The translations under genes and the position numbers were made by a program. A stretch of DNA of 64,000 nucleotides from Glycine soja. Its lineage: Eukaryota; Streptophyta; Magnoliopsida; Fabales; Fabaceae. This document shows positions 1-10,476 of this stretch, piece by piece (position 1 is the stretch's first letter; each line of letters begins with the position of its first letter). The notes under the pieces are model-generated. The model made no database searches and was not told where the DNA came from. It was given only the letters and a program-made list of their open reading frames with translations. The DNA lies in contig NC_041003.1 in assembly GCF_004193775.1 (NCBI RefSeq), positions 31,548,263-31,612,262 on the forward strand, in the 5' to 3' direction.

Positions 1-2501
1 ATTATTTCAGGGTTGGGTCTCTTATGAAAAAAATTCATGTTTGTCCCAATGAATGCATATTGTATAGGAAGGATTTGGCTGATGCTAAAATTTGCCCTAA
101 ATTCAATTTGTCAAGATGGAAATATAACTCTGATGATGTTGAATGTAGAAAAAAGATACCAGCAAAGATTCTTCGTTGGTTTTCTCTTATACCTAGATTG
201 CAAAGACTTTTTGTATCACCAAAAATAGCTTGTTCTATGATATGGCATGAGGTTGGTCGAACTAAAGATGGACTCTTGAGGCATCCATCTGATTCATTTG
301 CTTGGAAGGATTTTGATTGTCAGTATCCTGATTTTGCTTGTGACGCTCGTAATGTTCGACTAGGTTTGGCTACTGATGGCTTTAATCCTTTCAAAACTAT
401 GGCAATTTCCGTACAATCTTCCTCCATGGATGTGTATTAAGCAACCTAATTTTATACTTTCATTTCTTATTCCTAGTCCAAAAGGTCCAGGTATGAACCT
501 TGATGTTTATATGCAGCCTCTTGTGGAAGAATTAAAGGAATTATGGGAAATTGGGGTAAAAACATTTGATGCATGTAAAAAAGAGTCATTCCAAATGCGT
601 GCTGCAATTATGTGGACTATTAATGATTTTCCTGCTTATGCAAAATTTTCTGGTTGGAGCACTAGAGGCCAATATGCTTGTCCATGTTGTGGTTTTGAGA
701 TTGGCTCAAAGTTGTTGCATTATGGTAGAAAGTTTTGCTATATGTGTCATCGTCGTTGGTTAGAGCCTGATCATAAGTGGAAATACAATAAAAGAGATTT
801 TGATGGAACCCAGGAGTATAGAGCTCCACCTGATCTACCTAGTGGAGCTTTTTATTTGAGACAGATGGAATATCATGGAGTTGGGGATTGGTCACCATGG
901 AAAAAGAGAAGTATTTTGTTCACATTGCCTTATTGGCAACATAGTGTGCTCCATCATAATCTTGATGTTATGCACATAGAAAAGAACGTGTGTGATAACA
1001 TTATTGGGATGTTGTTACAATTAGAAGGTAAGTCAAAGGACAATGATAAGGCACACTATGATCTTGTTGATATGAATATTAGAAGCCAATTACATCCAAA
1101 GATGCACCCAAGTAAAGGCAAACAATATTATCCTAGAGCTTGTTACCAAATGACTTCAAAAAAGAAAGAAACATTTTTGGAAGTTCTCAAAACAATAAAA
1201 GTTCCTGATGAATATTTGTCTAATATTTCAAGATGTGTGCAAGTGAAGGAACACAAAATATCCGGTCTCAAAAGTTATGATTGTCATCTTTTAATGCAAG
1301 AGTTTCTTCCTATAGCTATGAAAGGTTGTTTGCCAGACAAAGTGAGCTTAGTTATATCCGATCTTTGTTGTTTCTTCAAGGAGTTGTGTTGTAAGGTGCT
1401 TAATGAGCGTAATTTAGAGCACCTAGAGCATCAAGTAGCTCTAACATTATGCCAATTAGAACAAATTTTTCCTCCATCTTTTTTCACCGTAATGGTACAT
1501 TTGGTAATCCATTTGGCACATGAAGCAAGAGTTAGAGGTCCTGTACATTACCGATGGATGTATCCTATTGAAAGGTATGAATACTTTTTAATCATTTTAA
1601 AACATTCTAGAGTTATAAAGTAAAATGATATTATCTTAATTTGTAACCTAAAATTTTCTTTTTAGGTTCCTTTTGACTCTAAAGTCATTTGTTCGTAATC
1701 GAGCACATCCAGAAGGATCTATTGCCGAAGGATATTTAGCTCATGAATGCTTGATATTTTGTTCAAGATATCTATCTAGGGTGGAGACTCGTTTTAATCA
1801 ATCTGCTCGAAATGATGACTCATGTTTTGTGGAAAATGTAAGTGTTTTAAATCCTAGAGGTAGACCATTAGGGAGAAAGAAGCAAGTTGGATTCAATGTG
1901 AAGAAGAGAAAAAGAGCTTCTCGAATTTCTCTTGATAAGAAAGCATTGGTTCAAGCATATAGAAATGTGCTTTTCAATAGCAACAATGTTGATCACTTTC
2001 GAAAGTAATACAATTTTTTTCATGTTCATTTAGTTATTGAATATTTGTATAATATCTTTCTATCAATGATAATGCTTACTTTTTCTAACCTTTTTTACAT
2101 AGAGCCCATACTGATCTTATCAAGAGACAAAATCGTCGATTATCTCCATATGAAGTTGACAAAATTCATAGTAAAGAATTTCCAGATTGGTTTCGTGAAA
2201 GAGTAAGTTTAGGAAGCATCAATAATATTAAATTTTGCATTCATTTAAAATTTTAACCATTTGAAATAAAATTATGGTAGGTTGCTCGATTGGAAGAGCA
2301 AGATAGCACTCTAGTGACAAATGATATCAAGTGACAAATGAACAAGTCTTACAAGAGATAAATCATAATCATTTGCTCATACCAGAAGCTGATGATAGTG
2401 ATGATATCATTGAAGTTACAATACCTATGGAGAATATTTTACCACATGACAAAGATGATAATTATATAGATGATCATGAGAGTGATGCATACTTCTTTTG
2501 A
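1..2501 (+). pseudogene. TNP2-like CACTA transposase, 5'-truncated and broken
   Basis: CACTA (En/Spm) transposase of the TNP2 family, which acts in the nucleus on element termini. Reading frames at 24-440 and 376-1623 form one protein broken by a small deletion and frameshift near 409, within the segment after DGFNPFKTMA. The conserved block NLDVMHIEKNVCDNI is intact near 958-1003, and a DUF4218-type region (KSYDCHLLMQEFLP to HYRWMYPIER) ends at about 1575. Introns with GT-AG borders join 1575 to about 1666, 2006 to about 2101, and 2202 to about 2281, giving RNRAHPEGSIAEGY, then RQNRRLSPYEVDKIHSKEF, then ARLEEQDS. The DUF4216-type region expected next is missing, and the tail ends at TGA 2499-2501. 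The deletion lies between two copies of GTGACAAATGA (2314-2324, 2331-2341). The start is outside the window. Confidence 0.88.
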
Positions 2502-2889
2502 TTTGTTTTTATTTGTTCTATTTGAACATTTGGTTTTATTTTGAGTATACATGTATTGAACATTTTGTCACATTGATATACTCTTATTCCTTTCTTTAGT
2601 TTTTTGTTCTTATTATTCATTACTCTTGTGTTTATTTTTTGTTATGTATAAAAATCACTCACAATATAATGATGTTATCCATTTTTTTATCAAAATTTGT
2701 TTCGTTTTTTCCTCAATAGTTTGATTCTTGGTGATTGGAGATTGGTGAAAAAATAGCTTACAAGCAATCTAAATTCACATTTTAGGTAATTACTTTATTC
2801 TTCTTTTATTTTTTGGCATGGTGTTTAAAAAAATCACAGTCAATAATGTAGCTATATCTAATTTTTATTTTATTTTATTTTTTGGAATG

Positions 2890-4911
2890 GTTTATTCAGC
2901 ATACTATGCAAAAGCACAGAAAGTTGAATATCATTCAGAATGATGGTCAATCACAAGCAAAAAAGCAATCAATTGAAAGCTCTACTAAAGTGAACCAAAA
3001 TAACAACTCTATACTTGAAGAAAATGCACAATTTGAAGGAGGTATAAAGATTTTATTAACTTAATTTCTTTATTTTATATTAAATTATTTATAACACAAT
3101 TGTTTATTAACTAAATCAACAATCATGACAAACAGAACAACACATACAAGAAGATAGTCATGTTTAGTCTCATACTTCTCTTGAAAGTGCAAGTGAAAGT
3201 TCAACTAAAGGTATTTATACACATATGCTTTTTTGGGTTAGAATTATATGTACAATTCTGTTTGAGTTGAATATCTTTTAGAATATGATAAGATTAAATT
3301 TACTAGTGAGTTTCTTTTTTCCATATAGTTCAAATCTGTGTGTGTTTGATAAATGTCATATCCATGAATGATTTAGGTAAAAAGAGAACCAGAGGTTATA
3401 CACATATGCTAGATGTGTAGGACTTGCCAGATGGAGAATTCATACTTGTTGGAGTAGATCATTGGGGTTATCCTATGGGTTGGGAAGAGAAAACTCCACT
3501 GAATGCAATTGGGAGCTTGGTAAGGAGACACCAATGTGCTCCTATCAATTTTCTTAGCTGGAAAGACATGCCTAAGGACTATATTACTGACATGGTTGAA
3601 TTAATTCAGGTCTGGTATAAAACTTTATAAGTGTTGTTTCATATTGCTTCTTGTAAAATTTTATGTCTTCTAATGTCTAACAAAATGATCTTTTTTGTTT
3701 GTTAATGATACTCATAATAGAGTAAGTTTCGATTTGTTCCTGAATTAACTGAACAAACAAAGAAAATATTGATTGATGACATGAGTCTGAAATGGAGACA
3801 ATTTAAATATGAATTGAAATCAAAAGGATATGATGAGAGTAAAACTAAGGAGGAAATGGTTGCTCACATCCCAAATCCAAGGGTTGATCCTTCTCAATAT
3901 CGTGATTTAGTACATTATTGGTATTCTGAGAAAGGACAGGTATACATGACAATGTCACCAACCTTTTGCTAACATAACAATTATATATTATATATTTATT
4001 TTTATTATTGACTTTTTATATTAGTTGGTTATAGAAAATAAGCAACATCAACAAAAGGAGCCGCTCAAAATATGAGGACTTGCATTGCATGGGAACCAAT
4101 AATCTTCCAAGACGGATTCATGAGATGGTTTGTCTTTTTTATATTTTTTATTATTAAATTGCTTAATACAAATAGGATGATTGATTTTTTTAATTAATGT
4201 TAGACAACAAAGGCTAAGGGAGTGCAACCTTCTAGGGCATAAATTTATATTGACACTCGAACTCAAAAAGATGGAAGCATTGTTACTGAAAAGGCTGCTA
4301 TTGTAATTGTAAGAATTTTAATTTTTATTTCAATACTTTTTCTTTGTTTTGCTGAATTTTCTAATAGAAGGTTATGGGGTGAGGGGGAGTAACTAATGTG
4401 GAGATGAGTTTTGTTTAGTGATATTGAAGTATTCAGGATATTGATGTATGATAATAATTTATAAGATGTATTTATGTAGGATGAACTAAAAAAGAAAATG
4501 GTTGAAACAGAGAGTTCGCAAAATTTACAAAGCACCCAAGATTCTACTAATTAGACAAATGATATATATTCAAAAGTCAAAGGACCTGAAAAAAGAGGAC
4601 GTGTGCATTGTCTTGGCAAGCTTCCACATCAAGCAAGTTCATCTCAAAGCTCTTATGCAAACAATAGAATTCAAAAGTTGGAGAATTTGCTTGAAAACCT
4701 TGTAGCTGTGCTTAAAGTACGATTTGTAGAAGATCCACAAATTAATCAAGTCTTAGAAGCTATAGATCAAGATGTATGAATTTATAATTCTACTTATTCA
4801 ACGATTTAACTATGATATGATACTTTACAAAGAAAAAACATTCTTTTAATTTAGGTACCTACAAATGGTTCTACCAGTAAAGATCATCAAACTACAAACA
4901 ATCTTAACTAG
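2890..4911 (+). pseudogene. Plant transposase Ptta/En/Spm family (second CACTA gene), broken
   Basis: Second gene of the CACTA element, matching the plant transposase (Ptta/En/Spm) family, thought to bind subterminal repeats. Recognisable pieces are DLPDGEFILVGVDHWGYPMG (from 3421), QCAPINFLSWKDMPKDYITD, then across an intron (about 3608-3720) KFRFVPELTEQTKKILIDDM and DPSQYRDLVHYWYSEKGQ. A degenerate block follows near 4060-4130 (NNLPRRIHEM), then VQPSRA and IYIDTRTQKDGSIVTEKAA (4200-4310), and a C-terminal coiled-coil-like piece with LENLLENLVAVLKVRFVEDP (4680-4740). A TAG at 3418-3420 replaces an expected Trp codon, and there is another stop near 4239 plus a frameshift near 4050. The C-terminus is TAG at 4909-4911. 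Upstream exons from about 2890 are tentative. Confidence 0.8.
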
Positions 4912-5484
4912 AGGTGAGTTGAAATTTAGATGGTAATGAAGATGCGAGCCGGCGACAAAATGTTATTTCAGGAACATGATTTATATGGTAATGAAGATGT
5001 GAGCTGGCAACAAAATGTTCAAGTGTTTGGTTTTTACTTTGTCTATTTGTCCAACAACTCGAATTAACTCTTTTATACATTTAGAAACTTGTTAAATTTT
5101 AGTGATGATTCCCTCCATGTAAAGAGGGTCATGGTGCACCAAAAATATACACTTAAGAAGGACTATGCACATGGTACTAAAAAACAAGGCAAATTGAATT
5201 GGAAAATTTTCTATAGCACTACTAATGCTAGATCATTTCACAATGATAATGGATCAAGGGCTGTAATATGTTAAAAAGCACACAATCTAGTTACAATAAT
5301 CACAAATTAGGCTAACAAAAATTTAATTGTATGTAGCAGGTTGTTGTAACTTTTCAAAGGCCATGTTGCAACAGATCTCTAACTTTGTATAGCATAATAA
5401 TAAGCTCATGTATATTTAATTAAAAATTATAATCAACAAAGAGTGTAATTAGGAACTAGTTTTATTATTATTATATAACATTTA
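4912..5484. other. CACTA-1 3' untranslated stretch
   Basis: No coding similarity is evident between the end of the second transposase gene and the subterminal repeats. One local duplication is visible: TATGGTAATGAAGATG(C/T)GAGC(C/T)GGC near 4931-4953 and 4985-5007. The short open frame at 5089-5274 has no recognisable similarity and is not called. Confidence 0.5.
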
Positions 5485-5755
5485 CCTACAGAAGATTGTA
5501 AGTACAAGTAAATTGACTTTTACCTACAGTTAGAGATTATAGGTATAAATTAATATCTTTTACCTACACATTTGAAATAGTAGGTGTTACCTATAGTGAT
5601 AGTTAAATTTGACTGTAGGTAAAAATATATCCATAGGTAAAGCCTATAGTGACAGACTATTAGTTGTCACTGTATATCCCCTCAAAGTTGACGCAAAAAA
5701 CATGTGTAGGACAAAGTTCTTTATACATCTACCTACGGATTTTGGACTTCTAGTG
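5485..5755. repeat. CACTA-1 3' subterminal repeats and terminus
   Basis: The core TTACCTACAG or its variants recur near 5484, 5521, 5562 and 5589, and the inverted form CTGTAGGTAAAA occurs near 5614-5625, with CATAGGTAAAG at 5632. This clustering of a 9-10 bp motif in both orientations just inside the end is the usual organisation of TnpA-binding subterminal repeats in En/Spm elements. The array runs up to the 12-bp terminus GGACTTCTAGTG (5744-5755). Confidence 0.75.
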
Positions 5756-6827
5756 ATAGATTTTAACTGTAAGGATAAGTCATTTTCCTTGTAGCGCGAA
5801 TATCCTTAATAATGAACCACTTTTCTGAATTAAATAAATAGTAAATGAAATATATTTGTTTTAGGCTCTTTAAAAATATAACTTTGCCTTGTATATATAA
5901 AGAATATTGTAAAAATCTTTAACTATTCACGTGTGTGACCGATAAAAATTAAAACAATAAATATATTAACGAAAGAGATATTAAAATAATTAAAACTGAT
6001 AATAATATTTGAGAAAAAATAATAAAATTATACGCCTCATTAATATTAGAGGTAATTTTGATAAAAAAAACATATAATTTAGGACTAATTTAATGTTACT
6101 ATTGATCTAACTAATTTTCTTATTCCCACTGAAATAGTTAATTAGGTCATATAAAAAGGACTAAAAATTTTATATAACATATTATTAATAAATATTGAAC
6201 ATGTAATTTATTTTAAATTTTGAAACATATAAATCTAATTTAATTCACTCATTAAGGTGATATTGTAAAAAAATTCTCTAAATTACATTAATTTAATATA
6301 TTAAGTAATTGTTTTCCTAGTTTTAAAAATTAACAATTTTAATCTATTTTTTCGTTCACTTGTATAAAAAAATATTTTGGGTCTATATTGAGAACTCTGC
6401 AGTAAAAAAATATATAGAGATAGCTACTGAACTAAGCAATAAAGTGCCATACGGTGAATAGATAACCAACCTTTTAAAATATATTACAGCATCTCCGATG
6501 GATATCTATCTATATAGATAGAATTATGGATAGATAGATATAATTTAAGAAGAAAATATTAAAAAAATAAATAAATAAGATGTTTTTATTCAAAACGTCC
6601 TGTGATCTAGCTTCAACTAATTCTGGACTTCAATATAATTACCGGGAGATATATTGGATATATTTTAAGTAATCCATTTTAAGTTTTTTTTATCTCTTAT
6701 TTATCGACACCCATAATGCCACATTATTTAAATAATTCATGCACATTTTACTTCAATAGTATAATTTTAAGCAATCTGTAAATAATTTGTCCAAAAATGA
6801 CAAGAAATTAATTTTAAGTAGCCCGTA
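5756..6827. other. AT-rich noncoding DNA
   Basis: No coding similarity, RNA gene or recognisable transposon protein is seen. It contains a small palindromic stretch, TCTATCTATATAGATAGA, near 6505-6522, followed by another TAGATAGAT run. A phrase like the end of a Harbinger-type MITE (CAGCATCTCCGATGG, 6487-6501) may mark an older element, but I could not find its partner. Confidence 0.5.
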
Positions 6828-7200
6828 GGGCATCTTCAATGACAAAATTTAATATATCCACTTTGGATATCTTAGAGCATATTAAATAAATTTAGGTGGT
6901 CCTCCATGTCACATTTAAGACATTTATATTCAACTTTGCTTCAACGGTAAAAATATCAAGCAACTTATATTTTTATATTTTCACTTAATTATATTTTCCT
7001 CTTTTCTCTTGATATTTAGGCTTAAAAAAATTATTTTTTATTCTTAAGAAACTTTTGAGATGTGTTGCTTACATAAGATACTTAGGCCAAAACTCAAGAA
7101 ACCCACAGTGCCAATTGGATTTGCTCCAACAGCAAAAGAAAATAAGGAAGTGTTTCTTATCCTAAGAAACCCATTGAGCATTTTTGTTGGAGAGATGCCC
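6828..7200. mobile_element. MITE with GGGCATCT termini
   Basis: The left end GGGCATCTTCAATGAC (6828-6843) and the right end GTTGGAGAGATGCCC (7186-7200) are imperfect inverted repeats; the right end reads GGGCATCTCTCCAAC on the minus strand. The interior is 373 bp, AT-rich and noncoding. Termini of this kind are typical of Harbinger/Tourist-like MITEs, but no clean TTA target duplication is visible, so the class is an inference. Confidence 0.5.
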
Positions 7201-7446
7201 TTGGAGCATCTACAGGACATAGCTGCTTAGATGGGTTGCTTATCTTCATTTTGTGGGCCATACAATTTCACATAGATTTAAACACTATACAAAAAATCAC
7301 TTCAATGCTAAGGTTGCTAAACTGAGTATTTAAATTAATTTTGTGGATCCTACAATGCTTGAAAAATATGTTCTTAAGCCTTAATGGGAATTTGTTTCTT
7401 TACCATATTTTTTTTATCAAATTCTTTAACATAAATACTTAGAGGT
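7201..7446. other. Noncoding DNA, possible MITE remnant
   Basis: No gene is seen. It begins TTGGAGCATCTACAGG, resembling the end of another GAGCATCT-type MITE directly abutting the element to its left, but no partner terminus was found before 7447. Confidence 0.35.
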
Positions 7447-8230
7447 GTTGGTGTAAAATATATCCTTAGCCACTATGATGACTAAGTACCAAGCGATGAT
7501 TCCCTTTTAGGAAAATGACCCAAGAAAGGGATTTTGTTCCTTGGTTGGTTTCTTGGTCCACTCCAAAGAGCTTTCCAGAAGTAGAAAGTACTAAGGTTTA
7601 CGTTACTCTTAAAGAATTTGCGGTTAAGGAATGAAAACACCTAAAAATTAATAAAGAATGGAATAAATAAAAGATATGAAACTAGAAGAAGAATAACTAT
7701 ATTTATGGATTTTTGGACTGTGTTTTTTTTTTTTTACAATTTGATAGGCCTTATTTATAGTTGTTCTTCCAACAGTTACATTAGTCGTAACACTAACTAA
7801 AAATCCCTAAAATCTAGGAGATCATGACTAACATTTTGCTAACTGCTTCCTTGGCCCCCAAGCTGCTCTCAACATTTGCCAATAGAGCCCCCATTCAATT
7901 CTAATAGTTCATGAGTTTTACCAAATTTCCCCAAATCGGCCACATCAATCATCACGGTCAGCTAGTCCACCTCAGTCATATCCAATCGATTGCCTTGTTT
8001 CCAACGACTAACTTTTTAGGTGTCAACATAATTGAGCCTTTTTCTTGCGTCATTTGGATTCCCAAGCATTATCTTCTCAAACGACTATAGGAAAATTTCA
8101 AATACTTAAGCACTTTATGAACTGGCAACCATAATTCAAATTTCAAATCTCATTCTCACATTATCTCCTATTCTCTTATCTTCTACAATAGATTATGTTT
8201 GCTTCTCACTATAAGAAAGCTCGACTCCTT
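7447..8230 (-). repeat. Probable 3' LTR of the minus-strand gypsy element (right edge uncertain)
   Basis: It begins TGTTGGTGTAAAATATATCC, a plausible TG-start LTR edge. On the minus strand a TATA box CTATAAATAAG lies near 7751-7761, about 300 bp from the left edge, which would divide the repeat into U3 (right) and R-U5 (left) for a minus-strand element. It lies just beyond the N-terminus of the antisense PMD gene, as expected for the 3' LTR. The second LTR is not in the window, so neither border can be confirmed by pairing. Confidence 0.4.
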
Positions 8231-8857
8231 TTCCTCAACAATCAATCATAGAAAACCCTAACCTTTGATCATCATGTCTGCCTCTAAACAATCTGTTTCC
8301 AGTGCACCTCCGTCCATTCACCTAAACCAAAGCTCTATTCCACCACCAACAATCTCACTGTCTATGATGAACATTACCAAGATTATTTCATAGGTCCTTG
8401 CCATCTTTTTGAAGGTGAGGATACTAACAAAATGGCTAACAAGCTGCTTAATCACGAGAAAAACATTCTTCCCATCACTTCGACTGGTATAGGGTTCATA
8501 AATTTCCCTTTAGTTTTCACACCTGGCCTAGACCCCTTCCAAAATACCAAGCTTGTTTGAAGAGGGTATTGGCTACCTAGAAGGATGAGTGAAAGGAATA
8601 GGGAGTCTACGACATGATCATGCTGTCAACTGTCTATATGCATTGGTTGCGAGACTTGCTTGTCAGTATCCTAGGATTTTGGCCAATGACTATCAATGGC
8701 CTTGTTCTTCCAGAAGCTATGGTTGGCCCAACCTTGCATGATGTGGCAGCCATCTTGAACTTGCCAATATATGGCGAGGAGCTGCCGCCGCTTTACAAAA
8801 CATGTTGTTCCACCACTGCCAACACTTTTAGCATAAAATTTACCAAAGATGACTTTG

Positions 8858-10476
8858 TGTTGGATCAAGTGGCCTCAGAATAATTAAGAAGGGGGGTTGA
8901 ATTAATTATTCCTAAACCTTTACTAATTAAAAATTTAATCTTCTAAGGCTTTTACTTATGTTGTTAAGAGAATAAGGAGTAGAAGATAAACTTAACCAAA
9001 AGTAAAAGCGGAAATTAAAATGCACAACGGAAAGTAAAAGAGTAGGGAAGAAGGAGACAAACACACAAGAGTTTTTATACTGGTTCGGCAACAACCCGTG
9101 CCTACATCCAGTCCCCAAGCGACCTGCGGTCCTTGAGATTTCTTTCAACCTTATAAAAATCCTTTTACAAGCAAAGATCCACAAGGGATGTACCCTCCCT
9201 TGTTCTCTTTGAACAACCTAGTGGATGTACCCTCCACTAGAACTGATCCACAAGAGATGTACACTCTCTTATTCTCAGTCAAACCCAAGTAGATGTACCC
9301 TCTACTTACACCACAAAGGATGTACCCTCCAATGTGTTAAGAACAAGATCTCAGGCGGTTAAACCTTTGCTACTTTGTGAATGGGGATACAAAAGAATTC
9401 TCAGGCGATTAGTCCTTTGAACACTTTTGTATATGGGAAAGGGAAGAATCAAAAGAATTCTCAGACTGTGTCGTTTTGAATTCTTTGACAAGGGAGAAGG
9501 GAGACACAAAAGAATTCAGGCGGTTAGTCCTTCATTCTTTTGGAAAAGGGAGAAGAGAGACACAAAATGAATTCAGGCGGTTAGTCCTTGGCGAATTCTT
9601 TTTGGCAAAGAGAGAAGAGATGAAAAGAATGAATAGCACAAGTTTTCAAGGTTTAGAAAGCCAGAAAACTTTGGAAAGCTTTTGGCACAAAGAAGAAGAA
9701 GAAGCTCAAAGAGATTCAAGGCTTGTAAAGGATTGTATTAAATTTATTGGGTTGTTTAAATGCAAAACAAAGCCTTGCTTTTATAGACTCTTAATGTCTG
9801 GTCAAGAGGACCATTTAGAAGAGTTATAACTTTTAGAAAAACTTAAAACCAATTTGAAAAAGTAAAAAAAAAAACCATTTGAAGAGTTACATCTTTTGAT
9901 TTATTCAAAAACAATCACTGGTAATCGATTACCAAATCAGTGTAATCGATTACACAAAGCTTTTATGTGAAAGGATGTGACTCTTCACATTTGAATTTGA
10001 ATTTCAACGTTCAAAGGCACTGGTAATCGATTACCAAAACATTGTAATCGATTACAGCTTTTTGAAATCAATTGGAATGTTGTAAATTCATTTGAAAACT
10101 TTTTCAAATCCATTTTGCTACTGGTAATCGATTACAACAATCTGGTAATCGATTACCAGAGAGTAAAAACTCTTTGGTGAACATGTTTTGAGAAAAATCC
10201 ATCTACTACTCAGTTTTTGAGAAAACCTTTTCATACTTATCTTGATTAAGCCTTCTCTTGATTCTTGAATCTTGAGTCTTGAGTCTTGATCTCTTGAATC
10301 TTGATTCTTGAAATCTTGATCTCTTGAATCTTGATTCTTGATTCTTGAAATCAACTTTCCTCTTGAATCTTGAAGTGTTCTTGATTCTATCTTGAATATC
10401 TTGAACTCATTCTTTGATTGACCTTTGAGCTTTTTGTCATCACCTTTGTCATCATCTTTTGTTATCATCAAAACAT
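8858..10476 (-). mobile_element. Solo LTR 1 of the TAATCGATTA copia-type family
   Basis: The left edge is TGTTGGATCAAGTGGCCTC, the reverse complement of the copia LTR 3' end seen at 32130-32149. The right edge is TTGATGATAACAAAA read on the minus strand. The target duplication CTTTG occurs at 8853-8857 and 10477-10481, and removing the LTR restores the PMD reading frame. A minus-strand TATA box (CTATAAAAGC, about 9778-9787) gives the orientation. Inside are decayed tandem units of AGGGATGTACCCTCC type (9180-9340), GGCGGTTAGTCCTT type (9355-9595) and CTTGAATCTTGATT type (10245-10400). No internal domain or second LTR is present, so it is a solo LTR. Open frames inside it are not genes. The right edge has one extra T before the duplication. 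Confidence 0.85.
9919..10158 (-). promoter_or_regulatory. Three doublets of TAATCGATTA palindrome in solo LTR 1
   Basis: Palindrome centres fall at 9926.5/9947.5, 10028.5/10049.5 and 10129.5/10150.5, so the two members of each doublet are 21 bp apart. Most copies extend to TGGTAATCGATTACCA or TGTAATCGATTACA. The doublets lie about 145-370 bp upstream of the minus-strand TATA box at 9778-9787, that is in U3. A promoter or enhancer role is inferred from position and conserved spacing; the binding factor is unknown. Confidence 0.6.

Larger units (their letters stand above)
1..5755 (+). mobile_element. CACTA-1: En/Spm-type DNA transposon, left end outside window
   Basis: The sequence shows a TNP2-type transposase gene (1-2501), a Ptta/En/Spm-type second gene (2890-4911), a block of short subterminal repeats (5485-5755) and a 3' terminus. 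The terminus GGACTTCTAGTG at 5744-5755 is the reverse complement of CACTAGAAGTCC, a typical CACTA end. Sense-strand order TNP2, second gene, 3' end is the usual order for plant CACTA elements. The left terminus lies outside the window, so no target duplication can be tested. Stops, frameshifts and an internal deletion make both genes inactive. TIR and subterminal repeats differ from the other two CACTA families in this window, so this is a separate family. Confidence 0.85.

Noticed and set aside
9476..9829. Plus-strand 117 aa open frame
   Set aside because: Lies wholly inside solo LTR 1 and follows its tandem units; no protein similarity.
10118..10471. Minus-strand 117 aa frame rich in QDSRDQDF-type repeats
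   Set aside because: Translation of the CTTGAATCTTGATT tandem repeats in the U3 of solo LTR 1.
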